A stretch of DNA of 64,000 nucleotides from Clostridium sp. CF012 (GTDB lineage Bacteria; Bacillota; Clostridia; Clostridiales; Clostridiaceae): contig NZ_JAHLEF010000003.1 of the NCBI RefSeq assembly GCF_018861755.1, positions 62,001 through 126,000 of the forward strand. The letters run 5' to 3'. The position numbers and the translations under genes were made by a program. The notes under the pieces are model-generated. The model did no database searches. It was given only the letters and a program-made list of their open reading frames with translations, and was not told the DNA's origin. Position 1 is the stretch's first letter. Each line of letters starts with the position of its first letter. Positions 60,668 to 64,000 of the stretch are shown in pieces.

Positions 60668-60925
60668 CTCTAGTCATCCTCCTAATGGGTATTTTTCTTC
60701 TTGCCAATGTCAAATGGTGGTGTATTGAGTTTTGATGTGTCTAACCATAGCAATTGCCTTAGGTTAGTTTCTTTCTAACTATCATAGGGCTTCAGACTGA
60801 AGTACATCTAAAGGTACGTCTTTAACCAATCATCTAACGTAGTTCATCGTGCTATTTCTTTTTCAAGAAACTACACTCACTGAGGCTTGAAAGCAACCTT
60901 CACTCCTTACAATTTGTATAGTTTT
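60668..60925 (-). ncRNA. probable omega RNA (HEARO) of IscB
   Basis: About 255 non-coding bases directly upstream of iscB on the same strand, where IscB omega RNAs (HEARO motif) are encoded. Several hairpins are visible on the minus strand: GTTAG/CTAAC (60779-60763) with a purine-rich loop, GTAC/GTAC near 60808-60823, TTTCTT/AAGAAA near 60870, and GGTTGCTT/AAGCC near 60895-60912. The 5' boundary at about 60925 is an estimate; bases upstream of it would form the guide. Confidence 0.65.
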
Positions 60926-60992
60926 GTTAAATATTGTTTTTTTTGCAAGCAGTTTAGTAGCTCCCTAATTATTGATATATTCATTTATATTC

Positions 60993-61021
60993 ATTATATA
61001 TCATTTGATAATTATTATCAA
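60993..61021 (-). promoter_or_regulatory. promoter with overlapping perfect Fur box upstream of omega RNA/iscB
   Basis: Minus strand TTGATA (61021-61016), 17 bases, TATAAT (60998-60993). Bases 61006-61020 read TGATAATTATTATCA, a perfect 7-1-7 Fur-box palindrome covering the -35 and spacer. It points towards the omega RNA and iscB. Confidence 0.65.
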
Positions 61022-61105
61022 TTAGTTTTATAAGCTGATTAGCAAATTTCACGCACATAAATACCCTGGATGTAAGGCATAAATTAAAGATAATTTATTT
61101 TGCTA

Positions 61106-61141
61106 AAAAGAGCCGATAAATCAATAATGACTTATCGGCTC
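61106..61141 (-). terminator. terminator of the SIMPL-domain gene
   Basis: GAGCCGATAA and TTATCGGCTC form a 10-bp stem; on the minus strand five T follow. Confidence 0.85.
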
Positions 61142-61161
61142 TAATATTATTGATATGATTA

Positions 61162-61899
61162 TTAATATGTGTAAACTAACCCTACGGATGCTTTTATTTC
61201 CAACTCTCCTGAAGGAATATTTGTCTTAGATGCCTCAGGACTAGATTTTAAACTGTCCATACCAGAATATATTATTGGAGGGTTGTAACCACCACTAGTT
61301 TCATTAATCTGTGATGGTAGATCTATCTTAATTCCAAACTGTTTTGCTAATGTATCAGCTTTTGCTTTTGCTTTAACTGTTGCGTTCTGCAGCGCTTGTA
61401 AATAATATTTATCCGGATCGGCTACTGTAAATCGGATATTAGAAACTGTGTTTGCGCCATTTGCAGTCACTGCATCAATAACTGCTCCAACTTTTGAAAT
61501 ATCTCTTATTGTTATTTCCAGTGTATTAAGAACTTTATAGCCTGTCACATTGGAACTTTTATCTTTCTCAGAATATGTCTCAATGGGATAAATTGTGTAC
61601 TGCGAAGTCTTAATATCTAAATCTGCAATTTTAAGTTCTTTTAGAACTTGCATAACCTTATTCATTTTTGTTGTGTTTTCTTGTTGAGCCACTTTTGAGC
61701 TTTTATTTTCTGTTTGCACACCCACATTAATATAAACCAGATCTGGTTTCACCTTTACGGTGCCCTCTGAACTAACTGAAATTGTCTTCTGTGGTAATTT
61801 CGGTCTATCGGCATTAGCAGTTGCTGAAAACCCACTTGCTATTGCACCAAATAGAAATGTAAATGCTAAAGTACATATTAACATGATCTTTTTACTCAT
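61162..61899 (-). CDS. secreted SIMPL-domain (DUF541) protein
   Basis: A 245-residue exported protein. Signal peptide residues 1-28 (ending near SATANA), then a SIMPL domain: ISVSSEGTVKVKPDLVYINVGVQTE, TSQYTIYPIETYSEK, GYKVLNTLEITIRD, NGANTVSNIRFTVAD and ATVKAKAKADTLAKQFG. The family forms ring-like oligomers outside the cytoplasm, linked to stress and outer-envelope homeostasis; in Gram-positives its role is poorly known. AGGAGGAGTTT precedes the ATG. Confidence 0.9.
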   Translation of the reverse strand: MSKKIMLICTLAFTFLFGAIASGFSATANADRPKLPQKTISVSSEGTVKVKPDLVYINVGVQTENKSSKVAQQENTTKMNKVMQVLKELKIADLDIKTSQYTIYPIETYSEKDKSSNVTGYKVLNTLEITIRDISKVGAVIDAVTANGANTVSNIRFTVADPDKYYLQALQNATVKAKAKADTLAKQFGIKIDLPSQINETSGGYNPPIIYSGMDSLKSSPEASKTNIPSGELEIKASVGLVYTY

Positions 61900-61993
61900 T
61901 TTAAACTCCTCCTAAACTATATTTAATTATCTTACTCTTATTACGTAAAATAAATGCAATAAGTTACAATGACAGAGGAGAATTATGAATATT

Positions 61994-62830
61994 TTAACTC
62001 CATATATCTCCTTCTTTACTTTTTGATCGATTAATCCTTGAAAAATCCACCCTTGAGAAGACATAAGTTGATAATAGTAAAAATACGAGTCCGAAAATGA
62101 TTACAATAACCATGCTGATAGGAGGCGTAATTACAAAACTTCCAATTTTAAAAGCAAGCTGCTCCGCCACCAATTGATCCGTTGTTAAAGACGTCTTTTC
62201 CAATATGATGGTTCTAAAAAACGCTGTTGTATATGTCATGGGATTTAGATAAGCAACATATTGCAGTACCTTAGGTAACATTGATAGCGGTATATATGCA
62301 CCACAAAGAAATGTAAGTGGCATTGTAATGGCCGTTATTACAACTTGGAATGTTTGAGAATTCTTAACCAGAGTCGCTAAAAACAATCCGAGTCCCGAGA
62401 ATACAAGACCAACTACAATCATCACACCTATTACCGCAAATGGTGTTATCCAGGATGTGAATTTAAGTCCTATAAAATAACCAATGAATAAAATAATAAT
62501 ACCCTGCATAGTTGCTATTGTTGCTGCTGATAATAGCTGACCTGTGGCTATTTGGATTCGTTTAACTGGGCTTACTAGTACTTCCTTCATAAACCCCGAA
62601 ACAATATCTTCAATTGTACTTGTTGCAACGGTAAGGGAGGTCTGAAAGACGGTGGTTATCACAATACCTGCAAGCATATAGTTTACTGGATTTTCAATAT
62701 TTTGATTTTTAAATACCGAACTGAACACAAATAAAAAGAAGAATGGCATGATAATCGTGAAGACAAGCTGAACACGATTCCGAACAAAAATTTTAATGTT
62801 TCTAAACCATAAAGCTACTATAATATCCAT
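61994..62830 (-). CDS. ABC-2 type permease
   Basis: A 278-residue membrane protein with six hydrophobic segments in the ABC-2 layout. It has a cytoplasmic N-terminus (ALWFRNIKIFVRNRVQLVF), and the family motif in LPKVLQYVAYLNPMTYTTAFFRTIIL between segments 5 and 6. It exports a drug, antibiotic or lipid in complex with the ATPase encoded seven bases upstream. The extension after the last segment (FSRINRSKSKEGD) is short and basic. Confidence 0.9.
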   Translation of the reverse strand: MDIIVALWFRNIKIFVRNRVQLVFTIIMPFFFLFVFSSVFKNQNIENPVNYMLAGIVITTVFQTSLTVATSTIEDIVSGFMKEVLVSPVKRIQIATGQLLSAATIATMQGIIILFIGYFIGLKFTSWITPFAVIGVMIVVGLVFSGLGLFLATLVKNSQTFQVVITAITMPLTFLCGAYIPLSMLPKVLQYVAYLNPMTYTTAFFRTIILEKTSLTTDQLVAEQLAFKIGSFVITPPISMVIVIIFGLVFLLLSTYVFSRVDFSRINRSKSKEGDIWS

Positions 62831-62837
62831 AAATTCC

Positions 62838-63752
62838 TCACTTTCTTATATCTTTTCCGGTAATTTCTAAGAATACATCATTCAATGTACCTTTATTAAT
62901 TTCCAAATCTGTTATAGATTCTTTCTGATCACTTATTATGTCCATCAATTTGGGTAAACTATCAACTTCAATTGAATAATAACCGTTTTTTTTCACGTAT
63001 TTAAACCCTGCCCCGTCTAGCAGTACTTCCAGCCCTTGCTCGTCTAGGGTTGTAATATTTGCTTTATCCTTTGTATATTGCTGTTTCAAATGATAAGGAG
63101 TGTCTATAGCAACGATTTTACCCGCATCCATAATAGCAACTTTGCTGCAAATCTCTGCCTCCTCCATATAATGTGTTGTTAGAAAAATGGTAATATTCTT
63201 CTCCTTTTGTAGCTTTACAATATAATCCCACATGTGAGCCCTTGTTTGAGGGTCAAGACCTGTGGTTGGTTCATCTAAAAACAATACTTTTGGATAATGT
63301 AGCAGAGCCCTGGCTATTTCCACACGTCGTTTCATCCCACCGGACAGACTGCTTACCATTGCTCTTTTCCAGTCCAGCATATCCACTAAATTTAAAACAA
63401 ATTGGATACGCTCATTTGCTTCACTTTTGGGGATAGCATAAAAATGACAATGCATAATTAAATTTTCTAAAACGGTCATTTTATTATCCAATGTGGGTTC
63501 CTGAAAAACAACCCCAATAACACTTCTAACATCATCCTTTTCATGGGAAACGTCTTTTCCGTCAATGATTAGGGTTCCTGAGGTCTTATCGAATATGGTA
63601 CACAGTGTATTAATGGTTGTGCTTTTACCTGCTCCATTTGGGCCTAAAAATGCAAAAATGCTACCCTCTTCTACCTCAAAGCTCACATTATCGACTGCTG
63701 TAAATTTATCATATTTCTTTACAAAATCCCGAACTTCTATTATGTTTCTCAT
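62838..63752 (-). CDS. ABC transporter ATPase, drug-resistance (DrrA/NodI) type
   Basis: A 304-residue ATPase; ATG 63752 is used, behind AGGAGTG, rather than a longer reading to 63770. Walker A FLGPNGAGKST, Q-loop FQEPTLD, signature SLSGGMKRRVE, Walker B VLFLDEPTTGLDPQ and H-loop LTTHYMEEAE are all present. An extra C-terminal domain of about 85 residues (from residue 220) is that of DrrA-type exporters. It forms an operon with the ABC-2 permease downstream. Confidence 0.93.
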   Translation of the reverse strand: MRNIIEVRDFVKKYDKFTAVDNVSFEVEEGSIFAFLGPNGAGKSTTINTLCTIFDKTSGTLIIDGKDVSHEKDDVRSVIGVVFQEPTLDNKMTVLENLIMHCHFYAIPKSEANERIQFVLNLVDMLDWKRAMVSSLSGGMKRRVEIARALLHYPKVLFLDEPTTGLDPQTRAHMWDYIVKLQKEKNITIFLTTHYMEEAEICSKVAIMDAGKIVAIDTPYHLKQQYTKDKANITTLDEQGLEVLLDGAGFKYVKKNGYYSIEVDSLPKLMDIISDQKESITDLEINKGTLNDVFLEITGKDIRK

Positions 63753-64000
63753 GGTATTCACTCCTATCAACTGTTTTCTAATATTACTCTTCTCTAAATC
63801 TGTTAAAATATTCAGCTGCAGATCTATTCATTTCTAATGAGAAATCAGACATATCTTAAATCTTATTAGGTCATAAATTCATAAAATTATAGTTTAATGG
63901 CCATGGCCTTATTTTATATTTCTGTTACTCTGTCTAATACATTGTAGCACAGAAATTAATTTCTTTAAATCCCTGTAAAGGAGCAGGTACTTGGATCCAT

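Overview
This is an AT-rich stretch of a Firmicutes chromosome, most likely Clostridium in the broad sense. The evidence is the low G+C, strong GGAGG-type ribosome binding sites, frequent TTG/GTG starts, many two-component systems, a chemoreceptor, Fe-S flavoproteins and a CD1871A-type CXXC mini-protein. I saw no rRNA, tRNA or CRISPR array. One gene, selO at 30.6-32.1 kb, is clearly richer in G+C than its surroundings and looks acquired.

Layout. 0-10 kb: an old-yellow-enzyme oxidoreductase beside a LysR remnant, an orphan CHASE3-type histidine kinase, a PPP-type phosphatase, an alpha/beta hydrolase, an rpiR/patB deletion scar and a chemoreceptor. 10-18.2 kb: a LacI-controlled catabolic operon of TIM-barrel isomerase, GntP-like permease, hydantoinase/oxoprolinase-like ATPase, HExxH zincin, PfkB kinase, 3-hexulose-6-phosphate synthase-like and 6-phospho-3-hexuloisomerase-like genes. 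Two copies of a near-palindromic operator flank its start. 18.2-30.6 kb: a second orphan kinase, PrsW protease, a decayed ABC transporter, a PLP deaminase, an Rnk-like factor, a two-component system, an aldo/keto reductase and an HD-GYP protein. 30.6-39.7 kb: selO, a HEPN-like protein, DUF2798, secreted proteins, a lipoprotein serpin, an ORF broken by an in-frame UGA, and an NlpC/P60 hydrolase.

39.7-58.5 kb is a redox region. A transposase-derived protein overlaps an FAD amine-oxidase-like gene. This is followed by the first of two near-identical multi-cluster Fe-S flavoproteins of about 893 aa. Both flavoprotein loci are preceded by a duplicated leader of about 330 bp with terminator, promoter and a covarying RNA stem; in the second locus hypB and hypA flank the flavoprotein. 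Between the copies lies a stimulon: a two-component system, two MacB-like ABC fusions, and a membrane Fe-S/thioredoxin-like operon. A shared 20-bp motif stands in front of all three transcription units.

58.5-64 kb: an AlkD-like protein, a stand-alone IscB RNA-guided nuclease with its probable omega RNA (HEARO) and a perfect Fur-box promoter upstream, a SIMPL-domain protein, and an ABC-2 drug or antibiotic exporter. The strongest candidates for new biology are the hydantoinase/hexulose-phosphate operon, the HypAB-flanked duplicated flavoprotein with its structured leader, and the iscB locus behind a Fur-type promoter.
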